From Caldifarciminota bacterium (lineage in GTDB: Bacteria > Hydrothermota > Tepidihabitantia > SM23-42), in the NCBI GenBank assembly GCA_020353055.1, contig CP070686.1, forward strand, positions 2,361,424-2,399,709: DNA of 38,286 nt. Direction: 5' to 3'. Position numbers and translations under genes: made by a program. Below are positions 1 to 9,800 of the stretch, piece after piece (position 1 is the stretch's first letter; every line of letters begins with the position of its first letter). Under the pieces are notes generated by a model. The model made no database searches. It had not been told where the DNA came from and saw only the letters and a program-made list of their open reading frames with translations.

Positions 1-140
1 AGATGGTCATGCCTGGCGATAATGCGAATTTTGAGATCGAATTGATCAGTCCGGTGGCGATCGAGCAAGGCTTACGGTTCGCGATCCGCGAAGGCGGCCG
101 CACCGTCGGCGCTGGCGTCGTCACTAAAATAATCGAATAA
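1..140 (+). CDS. tuf: Elongation factor Tu, C-terminal end (5' partial)
   Basis: The window opens inside this gene; only about the last 45 codons are present, ending at TAA 138-140. The readable peptide has the EF-Tu domain III ending: [11 protein letters not shown], then [20 protein letters not shown] and a final IIE. EF-Tu is the GTPase that delivers aminoacyl-tRNA to the ribosome. Domain III contacts the tRNA T stem and is the end seen here. The GTPase domain lies outside the window. The position directly before rpmG, tRNA-Trp, secE and nusG is the usual bacterial arrangement, and the next gene starts two bases after the stop. The family identification is secure although the gene is partial. 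Confidence 0.93.
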   Translation, partial: MVMPGDNANFEIELISPVAIEQGLRFAIREGGRTVGAGVVTKIIE

Positions 141-142
141 TC

Positions 143-289
143 ATGAGAGTCATCATCGATCTTGCGTGCAAAGACTGTAAGAATCGGAACTATTCGACGA
201 CCAAGAACAAGAAAAAACAGCAGCGTCTTGAAATTCGAAAATATTGTCCGTTCTGTCGAAAGCATACAACCCATAAAGAAACTAAATAG
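143..289 (+). CDS. rpmG: Large ribosomal subunit protein bL33
   Basis: A 48-residue basic protein that matches bL33 in length and pattern. It begins [12 protein letters not shown] and keeps two CxxC pairs (Cys9/Cys12 and Cys35/Cys38), so this is the zinc-binding form of L33. bL33 sits near the E site of the 50S subunit. It starts two bases after the tuf stop, and there is no space for a separate promoter, so it is co-transcribed with tuf. Its TAG stop (287-289) shares two bases with the first bases of the tRNA-Trp that follows, so maturation of the tRNA 5' end would cut within the stop codon of this mRNA. Confidence 0.93.
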   Translation: MRVIIDLACKDCKNRNYSTTKNKKKQQRLEIRKYCPFCRKHTTHKETK

Positions 290-360
290 GCCTGTAGCTC
301 CAACGGCAGAGCACCCGGCTCCAAACCGGGGGGTTGGGGGTTCAAATCCCTCCAGGCCTG
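288..360 (+). tRNA. tRNA-Trp (anticodon CCA)
   Basis: The cloverleaf can be folded by hand. The acceptor stem is AGGCCTG (288-294) with CAGGCCT (353-359). The D stem is GCTC (297-300) with GAGC (309-312). The anticodon stem is CCCGG (314-318) with CCGGG (326-330), around loop CTCCAAA with anticodon CCA at 321-323. The T stem is GGGGG (336-340) with CCCTC (348-352), including one G-T pair, around loop TTCAAAT. The discriminator is G360, as usual for tRNA-Trp. The 3' CCA is not encoded: only C-A follows before T, so a CCA-adding enzyme is needed. The tRNA lies between rpmG and secE and overlaps the rpmG stop by two bases. Confidence 0.95.
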
Positions 361-376
361 CATGAGGTTAAAACGA

Positions 377-562
377 ATGTTAAATAAGATAAGAGATTAC
401 ATAAAAAATGTCTACTACGAGATGCGTAAGGTGACGTGGCCCACACGCAGTGAAGTCACGAATTCTACTATTGTGGTCGTCGTCATATCGTTGATTGTCG
501 CAGTCATAATATTTGCACTTGATACAGTCTTCACGACTGCATTGGGTCTAATAATACAATAG
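377..562 (+). CDS. secE: Preprotein translocase subunit SecE
   Basis: A 61-residue single-span SecE. The amphipathic segment YYEMRKVTWPTRSEV is followed by one transmembrane helix (roughly residues 30-52). SecE clamps SecY in the inner-membrane translocon, and this short form lacks the two extra helices of the enterobacterial protein. I place the start at ATG 377 because GAGG at 364-367 lies 9 bases upstream. An in-frame ATG at 362 would add five residues but touches the end of the tRNA and has no room for a ribosome binding site. nusG follows after 12 bases, the normal neighbour. Confidence 0.92.
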   Translation: MLNKIRDYIKNVYYEMRKVTWPTRSEVTNSTIVVVVISLIVAVIIFALDTVFTTALGLIIQ

Positions 563-574
563 GATAGATTTTTT

Positions 575-1099
575 ATGCAATGGTACGTCGTACATACGCT
601 CACCGGACACGAACATAAGGTTAAGAAGATACTGGAAAAAATGGTCAAAGACAATAACATGGAAGAATCATTCGGTAAAATCGTCATCCCCGTTGAAAAT
701 CAAGTTCGTATTAAGAAGGGCAAAAAAGTAGTCGAGGAGAAACGGTTGTATCCAGGTTATATAGTGATCGAAATGGAAGGTAATGATGAAACCCTGCGCC
801 TCGTCAATTCGATCTCGGGAGTCACCCACTTTCTTGGTTCAAAGACGAAGCCGATACCCCTCGGCGAAGACGAAATCAAGGAGCTCCTCAAGCAATTAGA
901 GGAATCCAAAGAAAAAGTCGTAACGAAGATCCCCTTTGCTAAAGGTGAACGCGTGTCTGTTACGGACGGGCCTTTTACCGACTTTATCGGTACCATTGAA
1001 GAAATCTACCCGGAACGCGAGAAGGTAAAAGTATTGGTGGTAATATTCGGTCGAACGACTCCGATCGAACTAGGCTTTCATCAATTGAAGAGTTTGTAA
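575..1099 (+). CDS. nusG: Transcription termination/antitermination protein NusG
   Basis: A 174-residue NusG of normal length without an inserted domain. The N-terminal NGN domain starts [13 protein letters not shown] and contains the YPGYIVIEM segment that contacts the RNA polymerase clamp. A linker (about 100-120) leads to the C-terminal KOW domain, seen in [12 protein letters not shown] and FIGTIEEI. NusG stimulates elongation and links RNA polymerase to Rho or to ribosomal protein S10. The gene lies between secE and rplK in the standard order and very probably shares their transcript. Confidence 0.95.
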   Translation: MQWYVVHTLTGHEHKVKKILEKMVKDNNMEESFGKIVIPVENQVRIKKGKKVVEEKRLYPGYIVIEMEGNDETLRLVNSISGVTHFLGSKTKPIPLGEDEIKELLKQLEESKEKVVTKIPFAKGERVSVTDGPFTDFIGTIEEIYPEREKVKVLVVIFGRTTPIELGFHQLKSL

Positions 1100-1107
1100 G
1101 GAGAAAG

Positions 1108-1533
1108 ATGGCAAAAAAAGTCATAGCAACTGTCAAACTGCAGATACCTGGGGGCGGTGCAACACCTGCTCCGCCGGTTGGACCGGCGCTCGGTCAACAC
1201 GGCGTCAACATTATGGACTTCTGCAAGGCATTCAACGCGGAAACGAAGAACCTTTCCGGCTTGATCGTCCCTGCCGTAGTTACAATTTACAACGACCGAA
1301 CATTCTCCTATTTGCTCAAGAGCCCACCCGCTGCAGTGTTGCTCAAACAGGCCGCGGGCATTGCTAAAGGATCACCCGTTCCCAACCGTGAGAAAGTCGG
1401 CAAGGTTACCCGGGCGCAGATAAAGGAAATTGCACAGCGCAAAATGAAGGACCTGAACAGTGATACGATCGAACAGTGCATGAAGATCATTGAGGGAACC
1501 GCACGAGGCATGGGTATATTGGTGGAGGATTGA
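1108..1533 (+). CDS. rplK: Large ribosomal subunit protein uL11
   Basis: A 141-residue L11 of standard length. The N-terminal domain contains the proline-rich [20 protein letters not shown] segment. The C-terminal RNA-binding domain contains KAAGIAKGS-like and EGTARGMGI segments. L11 binds 23S rRNA at the GTPase-associated centre and is the contact point for RelA. It starts eight bases after nusG with AGGAG just ahead of the ATG. Its TGA stop (1531-1533) shares one base with the ATG of rplA, so the two are probably translationally coupled. Confidence 0.96.
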   Translation: MAKKVIATVKLQIPGGGATPAPPVGPALGQHGVNIMDFCKAFNAETKNLSGLIVPAVVTIYNDRTFSYLLKSPPAAVLLKQAAGIAKGSPVPNREKVGKVTRAQIKEIAQRKMKDLNSDTIEQCMKIIEGTARGMGILVED

Positions 1534-2243
1534 TGAAACACTCAAAAAGATACAGAGCGAACAAGGAAAAAGTTGAATCAAAAAAGTACTCCCTCGAAGA
1601 AGCCATCAAGAAAGCGAAAGAAACGGCAAATTCGAAATACGACGAATCAATTGATTTGTCCATTAAATTAGGTATCGACCCGAAGAAGACAGATCAGTTC
1701 GTGCGGGGATTCTCAAACTTGCCCCACGGAACGGGTAAAACTAAACGAATACTTGTACTTGCCAAGGGCGAAAAAGAACAGGAAGCAAAGGATGCAGGCG
1801 CTGATTACACCGGATTTGATGAGTACCTCGAGAAACTCAAAGGTGGTTGGAGCGACGTGGACATCATAATCGCAACCCCCGATGTAATGTCCGATATTAG
1901 CAAACTGGGAAGAATACTCGGACCGAAAGGGCTCATGCCTTCACCCAAAGCCGGCACCGTGACTTTCGAAGTTTCTGCTCAGGTAAAAGCCCTAAAAAAA
2001 GGAAAAGTCGAATTTAAGACCGATAAAACTGGTTGTGTACATATTCCTGTGGGGCGAGCAAGTTTCGATGATCAGAAATTGCATGAGAATATTCTGGTCC
2101 TGATGGAAGATCTGCTTGCCGCAAAACCGCAGACGGTGAAGGGTAATTTGATCAGATCGATCACTATATCCTCAACCATGGGGCCCGGAATAGCAATAGA
2201 GGATAAAGAACTTCTCGATCGCGCCAGAAAAGGAGGTATCTGA
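1533..2243 (+). CDS. rplA: Large ribosomal subunit protein uL1
   Basis: A 236-residue L1 of family length with typical segments: FVRGFSNLPHGTGK, the ADYTG motif, and LGRILGPKGLMPSPKAGTVT. L1 forms the mobile stalk that helps deacylated tRNA leave the E site. In many bacteria it also represses its own L11-L1 mRNA. I choose ATG 1533, which overlaps the rplK stop. A TTG one codon earlier is possible but less likely. GGAGG at 1524-1528 lies only four bases upstream of the ATG. The stop overlaps the rplJ start by one base. Confidence 0.95.
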   Translation: MKHSKRYRANKEKVESKKYSLEEAIKKAKETANSKYDESIDLSIKLGIDPKKTDQFVRGFSNLPHGTGKTKRILVLAKGEKEQEAKDAGADYTGFDEYLEKLKGGWSDVDIIIATPDVMSDISKLGRILGPKGLMPSPKAGTVTFEVSAQVKALKKGKVEFKTDKTGCVHIPVGRASFDDQKLHENILVLMEDLLAAKPQTVKGNLIRSITISSTMGPGIAIEDKELLDRARKGGI

Positions 2244-2752
2244 TGCCTGCTCAGAAGAAAATCGAATACGTTGAGAAAATAAGAGAACGTCTCAAGCCAG
2301 GCAAAGCCTTCTATTTTACGGACTTCACTGGCCTTGCCGTAAAACATCTCGAAGTACTACGACGTGAGCTAAGAAAAAATAACGCGGGCTACGTTGTACT
2401 AAGGAATACTCTTGGTTTTCTCGCAATGAAAGACATGGGTTTTGACGAAAATAGAATTAATGAACTCTTTGTTGGTCCAACCGGCATCGCCATCGCTTTT
2501 GATGACCCAGTGGTTCTGGCTAAGGTCCTGAATAGCACGGAAAATCTGAAGTTGAAGGGTGGTATCGTGGAAGGCAAATTTTTCGACACGACCGAAATAA
2601 CCCGGCTGGCAAAAATACCATCCAGAGATGTACTATATGGTCAGATGGTTGGATCAATCAATGTAATCGCAAATTTTGTCGGGACTTTGGAATCGATAAT
2701 TAGAGATCTAATGTATACCCTTGAAGCGCTAAAAGATAAGGAGGTAAAATGA
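2243..2752 (+). CDS. rplJ: Large ribosomal subunit protein uL10
   Basis: A 169-residue L10. The N-terminal rRNA-binding part shows AFYFTDFTGL and the LRRELRKN motif, with the GPTGIAIAFDDPV segment in the middle. The C-terminal helix (about 140-169) carries L7/L12 dimers. L10 anchors the stalk on which translation factors act. The start codon overlaps the rplA stop, so there is no space here for the long L10 leader that some bacteria use for autoregulation. Any control of the stalk genes must act from the upstream transcript or by coupling. The stop overlaps the rplL start (ATGA). Confidence 0.95.
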   Translation: MPAQKKIEYVEKIRERLKPGKAFYFTDFTGLAVKHLEVLRRELRKNNAGYVVLRNTLGFLAMKDMGFDENRINELFVGPTGIAIAFDDPVVLAKVLNSTENLKLKGGIVEGKFFDTTEITRLAKIPSRDVLYGQMVGSINVIANFVGTLESIIRDLMYTLEALKDKEVK

Positions 2753-3141
2753 CGGCGAAAGCAAAAAAGGGTGTTGATGCCTTGGTCGAGGAAATTGGCA
2801 ATTTATCAGTACTCGAGCTATCCGAACTTGTGAAGGCACTGCAGGACAAATTCGGCGTAACCGCTGCTGCACCGATACAAATGGCGGCGCAGCCCGCGGC
2901 AGAATCGGACAAACCTGCTGCTGAAGAAAAATCAGAGTTCGCAGTGAACATGACATCTTGCGGAGAAAAGAAGATTCAGGTGTTGAAGGTTCTGCGCGAG
3001 CTCACTGGCCTTGGGTTGAAAGAAGCAAAAGATTTAATCGACAACCTTCCCAAGGCTGTGAAAGAAGGTGCGACAAAGGAAGAGGCACAAAACATGAAAA
3101 GCAAACTCGAGGAGGTTGGTGCAACTATCGAGTTGAAATAA
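2749..3141 (+). CDS. rplL: Large ribosomal subunit protein bL12 (L7/L12)
   Basis: A 130-residue L7/L12. The N-terminal dimerisation helices (about 1-45, NLSVLELSELVKALQDKFGV) are followed by an Ala/Pro/Glu-rich hinge (about 46-65). The C-terminal factor-binding domain contains KKIQVLKVLRELTGLGLKEAK. It recruits elongation factors to the ribosome. The stretch just after the hinge, FAVNMTSCGEKK, differs from the more usual FDVxLxxxGxxK and places a Cys in the loop; otherwise the domain is normal. It overlaps rplJ by four bases, and a 67-base gap without a recognisable terminator separates it from rpoB. Confidence 0.95.
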   Translation: MTAKAKKGVDALVEEIGNLSVLELSELVKALQDKFGVTAAAPIQMAAQPAAESDKPAAEEKSEFAVNMTSCGEKKIQVLKVLRELTGLGLKEAKDLIDNLPKAVKEGATKEEAQNMKSKLEEVGATIELK

Positions 3142-3208
3142 ATTGACCCTGCGCAATAGAGTACAAGTACCTATATTTTGCCACCATCATGGGGGAAGAG
3201 TATAAATT

Positions 3209-6200
3209 ATGATGAATACTGTTGATTTTTCTAAACGCAAGTCAAGCTTCACCATGCCTCACTTGCTAGAAGTTCAACATGAGTCTTATGATCAATTCAT
3301 GACAAAAACGATTAAGGATATATTTGGTCATGAATTTCCAGTGTCTGATATTCACAACCGCTATCAACTGCTTTATAATTCACACCGTTTCGGCACAGAG
3401 AAGTATTCGGCAAATGAGGCAATTGATAAGGGGGCAACCTATGGTATCCCCCTGAAAGTAAGCTTCAGACTGGTCAGCAAGGAAGACGATGGAGAACTAC
3501 ACGACATCACTGAACAGGAAATATATCTGTGCGACCTGCCCTTGATGACCGAACGTGGTACATTTGTCATCAACGGAGTCGAAAGGGTCGTGGTGAACCA
3601 GATACACCGCTCACCGGGTGTCTACTTCAGCGAAAATAACAATGCGTTTTCGGCCATGGTTATACCCTACCGTGGACAGTGGGTCGAGTTCCTCGTCGAC
3701 CATGCACATACGCTTTATGCGATCCTTGACCGGCGCAAGAAACTCGTAGGAACTATGTTCCTGCGTAGTCTTGGGTTTGAAACGAACGAAGAGATTATCA
3801 GACAGTTCTTTCCGGTCAAAACAGTCGACTTGAAAAATGCTGAAAACTATTTCACCGCTGAAGAAATAACCGAAGGAGAAAACACGATTCTCCCCGCCGG
3901 CGAATTACTCGATGCACCTAACATCGAATTCCTCGTCCACAAGGAAGTGAAGAAAGTCGCGATAATCGACTCGCATCACCCTGGCGTCACCATACTCACC
4001 AATACACTGAAGAAGGACCGGACCCACTCCAAAGAAGAGGCTGCAAAAAAAATCTATACACTACTGCGCTCGATGGCCCCGCCCACGCTCGACATAGCCA
4101 TGTCTTATATCAATAATATTCTATTCGATCTGGGTCACTTTGATCTGGGTGACGTCGGACGGTTCAAGCTAAACATGCGCCTTGGTATTACCGAACGTTC
4201 GAAGAAACACGATTTCGCAATCGAAGATCTTCTTGAAATATTCCGCCGGTTATTCCAATTAGTAGCCAAGGAACTTGAACCAGATGATATCGACCACCTT
4301 GGAAATCGTCGGGTGCGCCGTGTTGGCGAGTTGCTCGGAGAACAATTCAGGTTGGCGATAAAGCAACTGAAACAGAACATCAAAGAACGAGCTTCATTAA
4401 TGGATGAATCTGGACTTTCGCCGCAGGATCTGATCAATCCACGGCTTGTGTCAAATATAATTAACAAATTCTTCACGACATCACAGCTCTCTCAATTCAT
4501 GGAACAGACAAATCCTCTGTCAGAAATGACTCACAAACGACGTATTTCATCGCTCGGTCTTGGCGGGTTAACAAGACAGACGGCAGGATTCGAAGTCCGT
4601 GATGTTCACTATTCACATTATTCCAGGATATGTCCGATCGAGACACCGGAGGGGCCAAATATCGGTTTGATATCGAGTCTGGCTAGTTTTGCCAAAATCG
4701 ATAAATACGGATTCATCCTTGCGCCTTACTGGGTAGTCAAGAATTGTCGTGTGACCGATGAAGTCATGTATCTCAGAGCCGACGAAGAAGACAAATATAC
4801 AATTGCCCAGGCAAACACGCCAGTTGACGACAAGGGTAAGATCATAACCGATCAGGTTCTTTGCCGTCGCCGGGATGATTTTCCGCTGGTGGCTCCGAGC
4901 GAAGTGCATCTGATGGACGTATCACCAGAACAAGTATTCAGTCCCACCACGTCGCTTATTCCTTTTCTGGAGCACGATGATGCTGACCGGGCTCTCATGG
5001 GTTCCAATATGCAGAGACAAGCCGTACCATTGATCGACCCGGATATCCCGTACGTAGGCACTGGAATGGAAGACCGTATCGCAAAGAACTCAGGAATACT
5101 GTTGCTTGCCGAAGAGGATGGAAGAGTTGACTACGCTGACGCTTCAAGGATCGTCATTGAAACGAACCGTAAGGCAAAGAAACGTTATCACCTGTCAAAA
5201 TTCGTGCGGTCAAATCAGAACACCTGCATACATCAGAGACCGCTCGTCGCGGTTGGGCAGAAAGTCAAGAAGAATGACGTACTGGCCGACGGCTACGCAA
5301 CGAAAGACGGCGTTCTCGCCCTGGGGAAAAACGTCCTGGTGGCATTTATGCCTTTCCTCGGCTACAATTTTGAGGATGCCGTTGTTGTCAGCGAAAGACT
5401 TGTACGCGATGACACTTTTTCGTCAATACATATCATAGAGTGTACCTGCGAAGTCAGAGAAACCAAATTGGGTCCTGAGGAAGTAACCCGAGACATACCA
5501 GGATTGTCAGATTTCCTACTGAAGGACCTGGATGAATTTGGCATTGTTCGCGCGGGAGCCGAGGTAGGACCCGACGATATCATCGTCGGCAAAATAACTC
5601 CAAAAGGTGAAACCGAACTGACTCCTGAAGAAAGGCTGATGCGGGCAGTTTTTGCGGAAAAAGCCACTAACGTACGCGACACGTCACTTAGAATCGAACC
5701 AGGTGTCGAAGGCGTCGTCATCGATCGAAAGATCCTTACGCGCAAGACCACTGACCCTCTTGCCAAGAATGTCGAAGAAGAACGCCGGCACAAGATCCAG
5801 CAGGAATTTTCTGCAATGCAGCAGGAAATCCTTACCACCAGAAACAACCTCCTGAAGAGTAGGTTGATCGGCAAAACCGCAGCCTCATCGATTCGGAATG
5901 AAAAAGGTAAAATCATCCTGACCAAGGGAAGAGCATTTGAAGAAAGCTTCTTTGAAGATCTGACAGTAACCAAGATAGAAGCCGACAACAAATTCGTGAC
6001 AAATAACAAGCTGAACGAAGAAATCACGACTATCGCGAAGGAGAGCGAAGAGAGACTGCTTCAAATCGTGGCGGATAAGAAGAACGAAGAAGATAAACTG
6101 TTGAAGGGTGACGAACTGCCGCACGGTGTATTGAAAATTATCAAGGTCTTCATTGCACAAAAGAGAAGAATCGCGGTCGGTGACAAGATGGCGGGACGTC

Positions 6201-6877
6201 ACGGCAATAAAGGAGTAGTGGCAAAAATCATGCCCGAGGAAGACATGCCATTCCTACCCGACGGTACGCCAGTCGACATTATCCTCAACCCGTTAGGTGT
6301 ACCCTCGCGTATGAATGTGGGACAGATCCTTGAAACACATTTAGGCTGGGCTGCAGACAAACTGAAATTCTACGCGACAACACCGATCTTCAATGGTGCG
6401 ACTATCGAAGAACTGAAAGAGAGATTAAAAGAGGCAGAATTACCTGCAGATGGGCAAATCCAGCTGAGAGATGGTAGAAACGGGATGCCAGTTGCATCAA
6501 CGGTTACTGTGGGTCACATGTACATGATGAAATTGATACATATGGTGGATGAAAAAATCCACGCACGTTCCACGGGTCCCTACTCACTGATAACACAACA
6601 GCCGCTCGGCGGAAAAGCACAATTCGGAGGTCAACGTTTGGGTGAAATGGAAGTATGGGCACTCGAAGCCTACGGCGCAGCTTATACGCTCCAGGAGATG
6701 CTGACGGTCAAATCCGATGACGTCGCAGGAAGAGCATCAATGTATGAAGCACTAATAAGAGGCAAGAATCCTCCACGGCCAAGAGCCCCGGCTTCTTTCA
6801 ACGTGCTCTTAAAAGAATTGCAAGGGTTATGCTTCAATATAACCCTTGAGAAAAAGGAGGAACCCGATGAAAAGTAA
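3209..6877 (+). CDS. rpoB: DNA-directed RNA polymerase subunit beta
   Basis: A 1222-residue beta subunit, complete. Recognisable landmarks are the rifampicin pocket (SQLSQFMEQTN at residues 425-435, then HKRRISSLG), CPIETPEGPNIGLI, and the C-terminal GDKMAGRHGNKGV and HARSTGPYSL blocks. With beta-prime it forms the RNA polymerase active site. At the residue matching E. coli Asp516 this protein has Glu432, and the Pro of the usual SALGPGG motif is Leu (SLGLGG). Two adjacent ATGs exist at 3209 and 3212. Its last 11 bases overlap the rpoC start, so the two subunits are translationally coupled. Confidence 0.97.
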   Translation: MMNTVDFSKRKSSFTMPHLLEVQHESYDQFMTKTIKDIFGHEFPVSDIHNRYQLLYNSHRFGTEKYSANEAIDKGATYGIPLKVSFRLVSKEDDGELHDITEQEIYLCDLPLMTERGTFVINGVERVVVNQIHRSPGVYFSENNNAFSAMVIPYRGQWVEFLVDHAHTLYAILDRRKKLVGTMFLRSLGFETNEEIIRQFFPVKTVDLKNAENYFTAEEITEGENTILPAGELLDAPNIEFLVHKEVKKVAIIDSHHPGVTILTNTLKKDRTHSKEEAAKKIYTLLRSMAPPTLDIAMSYINNILFDLGHFDLGDVGRFKLNMRLGITERSKKHDFAIEDLLEIFRRLFQLVAKELEPDDIDHLGNRRVRRVGELLGEQFRLAIKQLKQNIKERASLMDESGLSPQDLINPRLVSNIINKFFTTSQLSQFMEQTNPLSEMTHKRRISSLGLGGLTRQTAGFEVRDVHYSHYSRICPIETPEGPNIGLISSLASFAKIDKYGFILAPYWVVKNCRVTDEVMYLRADEEDKYTIAQANTPVDDKGKIITDQVLCRRRDDFPLVAPSEVHLMDVSPEQVFSPTTSLIPFLEHDDADRALMGSNMQRQAVPLIDPDIPYVGTGMEDRIAKNSGILLLAEEDGRVDYADASRIVIETNRKAKKRYHLSKFVRSNQNTCIHQRPLVAVGQKVKKNDVLADGYATKDGVLALGKNVLVAFMPFLGYNFEDAVVVSERLVRDDTFSSIHIIECTCEVRETKLGPEEVTRDIPGLSDFLLKDLDEFGIVRAGAEVGPDDIIVGKITPKGETELTPEERLMRAVFAEKATNVRDTSLRIEPGVEGVVIDRKILTRKTTDPLAKNVEEERRHKIQQEFSAMQQEILTTRNNLLKSRLIGKTAASSIRNEKGKIILTKGRAFEESFFEDLTVTKIEADNKFVTNNKLNEEITTIAKESEERLLQIVADKKNEEDKLLKGDELPHGVLKIIKVFIAQKRRIAVGDKMAGRHGNKGVVAKIMPEEDMPFLPDGTPVDIILNPLGVPSRMNVGQILETHLGWAADKLKFYATTPIFNGATIEELKERLKEAELPADGQIQLRDGRNGMPVASTVTVGHMYMMKLIHMVDEKIHARSTGPYSLITQQPLGGKAQFGGQRLGEMEVWALEAYGAAYTLQEMLTVKSDDVAGRASMYEALIRGKNPPRPRAPASFNVLLKELQGLCFNITLEKKEEPDEK

Positions 6878-9800
6878 GATCTACGATACTTTCGATCTCC
6901 TCGATTACGATAAGATCAAACTATCTCTTGCTTCACCTGAAACAATTGTATCCTGGTCACGCGGTGAAGTCACCCGCGCCGACACGATCAATTACCGCAC
7001 GCAGAGACCGGAAAAGGATGGATTGTTCTGTGAACGGATATTCGGCCCGGTCAAGGATTTTGAGTGTTCATGTGGCAAGTATAAGAAAGCCAAGTATCGC
7101 GGTACGGTCTGCGAGAGATGCGGAGTAGAAGTAGTCCCATCATCAGTTCGAAGAGACAGGATGGGACATGTTGACCTCGCGGTACCGGTTGCACATCTAT
7201 TCTACTATAAGATTTCACCGAGTAAGATCGGCCTCCTCCTCGATCTTTCAATCAATCAACTTGAAGCAATTCTTAATTACGAAGCCTACGTGGTTCTGGA
7301 ATCGGGTGACTCACCATACAGAAAAGGTGAAGTACTGATTGAGGAAGAATACCAGGAAGCGATAAAGAAATTCGAAGGATTCAAAGCGGATATGGGCGGA
7401 CAGCCGATATACGATCTGCTAAGAGAGATCGATCTGGAAAATCTATCGTCGGACCTGCGCATCAGACTCGAAAAAGAAACATTGCAGGCGAGGCGCGTCC
7501 AATTATTGAAAAAACTGAAGCTTGTCGAAGCATTTCGTCTATCTGGCAACCGTCCCGAGTGGATGGTGTTAACAAGAATCCCTGTAATACCGCCAGATCT
7601 AAGACCCCTCGTGGCCCTGGAAGGCGGGCGCTACGCCACATCGGATCTAAATGATTTGTACAAACGGGTGATAACACGCAACAACCGCGTGAAATCGATC
7701 ACGTCGGGTATAAAAACGCCAGAAGTTATCATTAGGAATGAAAAAAGAATGCTGCAGGATTCAGTGGATGCGCTTCTGGATAATTCACGGCGCAGCCGAC
7801 CGATAAAGGGACGCGGCAACCGACCCCTAAAATCTCTTGCCGACGCGTTGAAGGGAAAACAGGGAAGATTCCGCAGAAATCTGCTGGGCAAGAGAGTGGA
7901 CTACTCTGGCAGATCCGTAATCGTTGTTGACCCGACATTGAAACTCTATCAATGCGGTATTCCAAAGGAGATGGCACTCGAACTTTTCAAACCGATGATC
8001 GTACGGAAGCTTGAGGAACGAGGTGTTGTGGATTCAGAAAGAAGCGCACGCCGCCTGGTCCGGGCACGTTCCACCGAGGTCTACGAAATACTGGACGAAA
8101 TAATCAAGAACCATCCAGTGCTCCTCAACCGCGCTCCCACCCTCCACCGCGTATCGATTCAAGCATTCCTGCCGGTATTGCGTGAGGGACGGGCAATAGC
8201 CATACACCCTCTCGTCTGCCATCCTTATAATGCGGATTTCGATGGTGATACGATGAGCGTACATGTGCCGCTGTCCCCTGAAGCGATACTGGAATCTTAC
8301 ATGCTAATGCTTTCGATACACAACATCCGATCACCCGGCAATGGACGTGCATTGATGGCACCGACCCAGGATATGGTAATCGGACTGCACTACCTTACGA
8401 AACTCAGAAAGGGAACACCGGAGCCGATCAAATCATTCTCTTCGGTTGATGAAATCTACACCGCTATTTATCACGGTCATATCACGTTCCATCAAGAGAT
8501 AAAATATGTGTTCAAGAATAAGATCATTGATACAACACCAGGTAGGGTAATCTTCAATGAACAGTTACCAGCCGAAATGCGCTTCAAGAATGTTGAGGTT
8601 AATAAAAAGACACTCGCCGGCATAGTAGACGAGTGTCTAAACAAATTCGGAACCGAGAAAACAATCAACGTTCTAGATAATCTAAAAAGATTCGGCTTTG
8701 AAATCGCAACCACATCGGGCCTGACAATTGGAATCGATGACATGTTGAGTCTGAAAACCAAGGACAAGATCTGGGCCAAAGGCGCCAAGGAAGTTCAGGA
8801 AATAAATAAAGCACATCAAGGTGGACTGATATCGGAAACCGAGCGCTACAACAAGGTAATCGACACATGGACAAGGGTTTCGATGGATATCGAAGAAGGA
8901 CTCATTGAGGAACTCGAAAAAGATCGTGTGGGATTCAATCCCCTCTACATGATGGTTAATTCAGGCGCGCGCGGTTCGCGTAACCAGGCCTGCCAGATAT
9001 GTGGGTTGCGCGGTCTCATGTCCAAACCACAGCGCAAAGTGACATCCGTTCAAATCATTGAGACCCCGATTAAATCCTCATGTAAAGACGGACTAACCGT
9101 ATTGGAATACTTCATCTCAACACACGGTGCGCGAAAAGGTCTGGCCGACACCGCGTTGAAAACTGCCGACGCCGGTTATCTGACACGCCGCCTTGTTGAC
9201 GTTGCGCAGAATGTAACGACAACGGTGGAAGATTGCGGTACGATCATGGGGCAGGAGATAAGCGCGCTCAAGGAAGGAGAGAAAATTGTCGAACCTTTGA
9301 GCGAACGTATCGTGGGCCGAGTCGCTCTCGTGGATGTGATCGACCCGTTATCAAATGAAATTATTGTCAATGCCGGAGATGAAATCTCCAACGAAGATTC
9401 GATTAAGATCGAGAAAAGTGGCATCGAAAAGGTAAAAGTACGTTCGATTCTGACATGTGAGGCACCAGTCGGGCTTTGCGCAAAGTGCTATGGCCGAAAT
9501 CTCGCTACTGGACGCATGGTGGAAATGGGCGAAGCCGTTGGAGTTCTCGCCGCGCAGTGTATTGGCGAACCAGGTACTCAGTTGACACTCCGGACCTTTC
9601 ACACCGGCGGCGTTGCTTTACGTATCGCGGAAACTGCTTCACGCAATGCAGAGTTCTCTGGTAAGGTCAGTTTCGAAAATCTATCCGCCGCCGAGCGAGA
9701 AGATGGACTGCTGATTAGTTTGAATGACAAAGGCCGGATGATCATCAAAGGCAGTACCCGAAAAATCAGCTACAATATACCGATCGGAGCAATCATCTAT

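Noticed and set aside
3143-3177. TTGACC and TATATT before rpoB as a promoter
   Set aside because: The spacing is 23 bases, unlike the 16 seen in eight other promoters, and neither element is placed well. rpoB is probably read through from upstream.
5362-6027. Long open frame on the minus strand inside rpoB (221 codons)
   Set aside because: A Ser-rich translation antisense to rpoB. It is a shadow of rpoB codon use.
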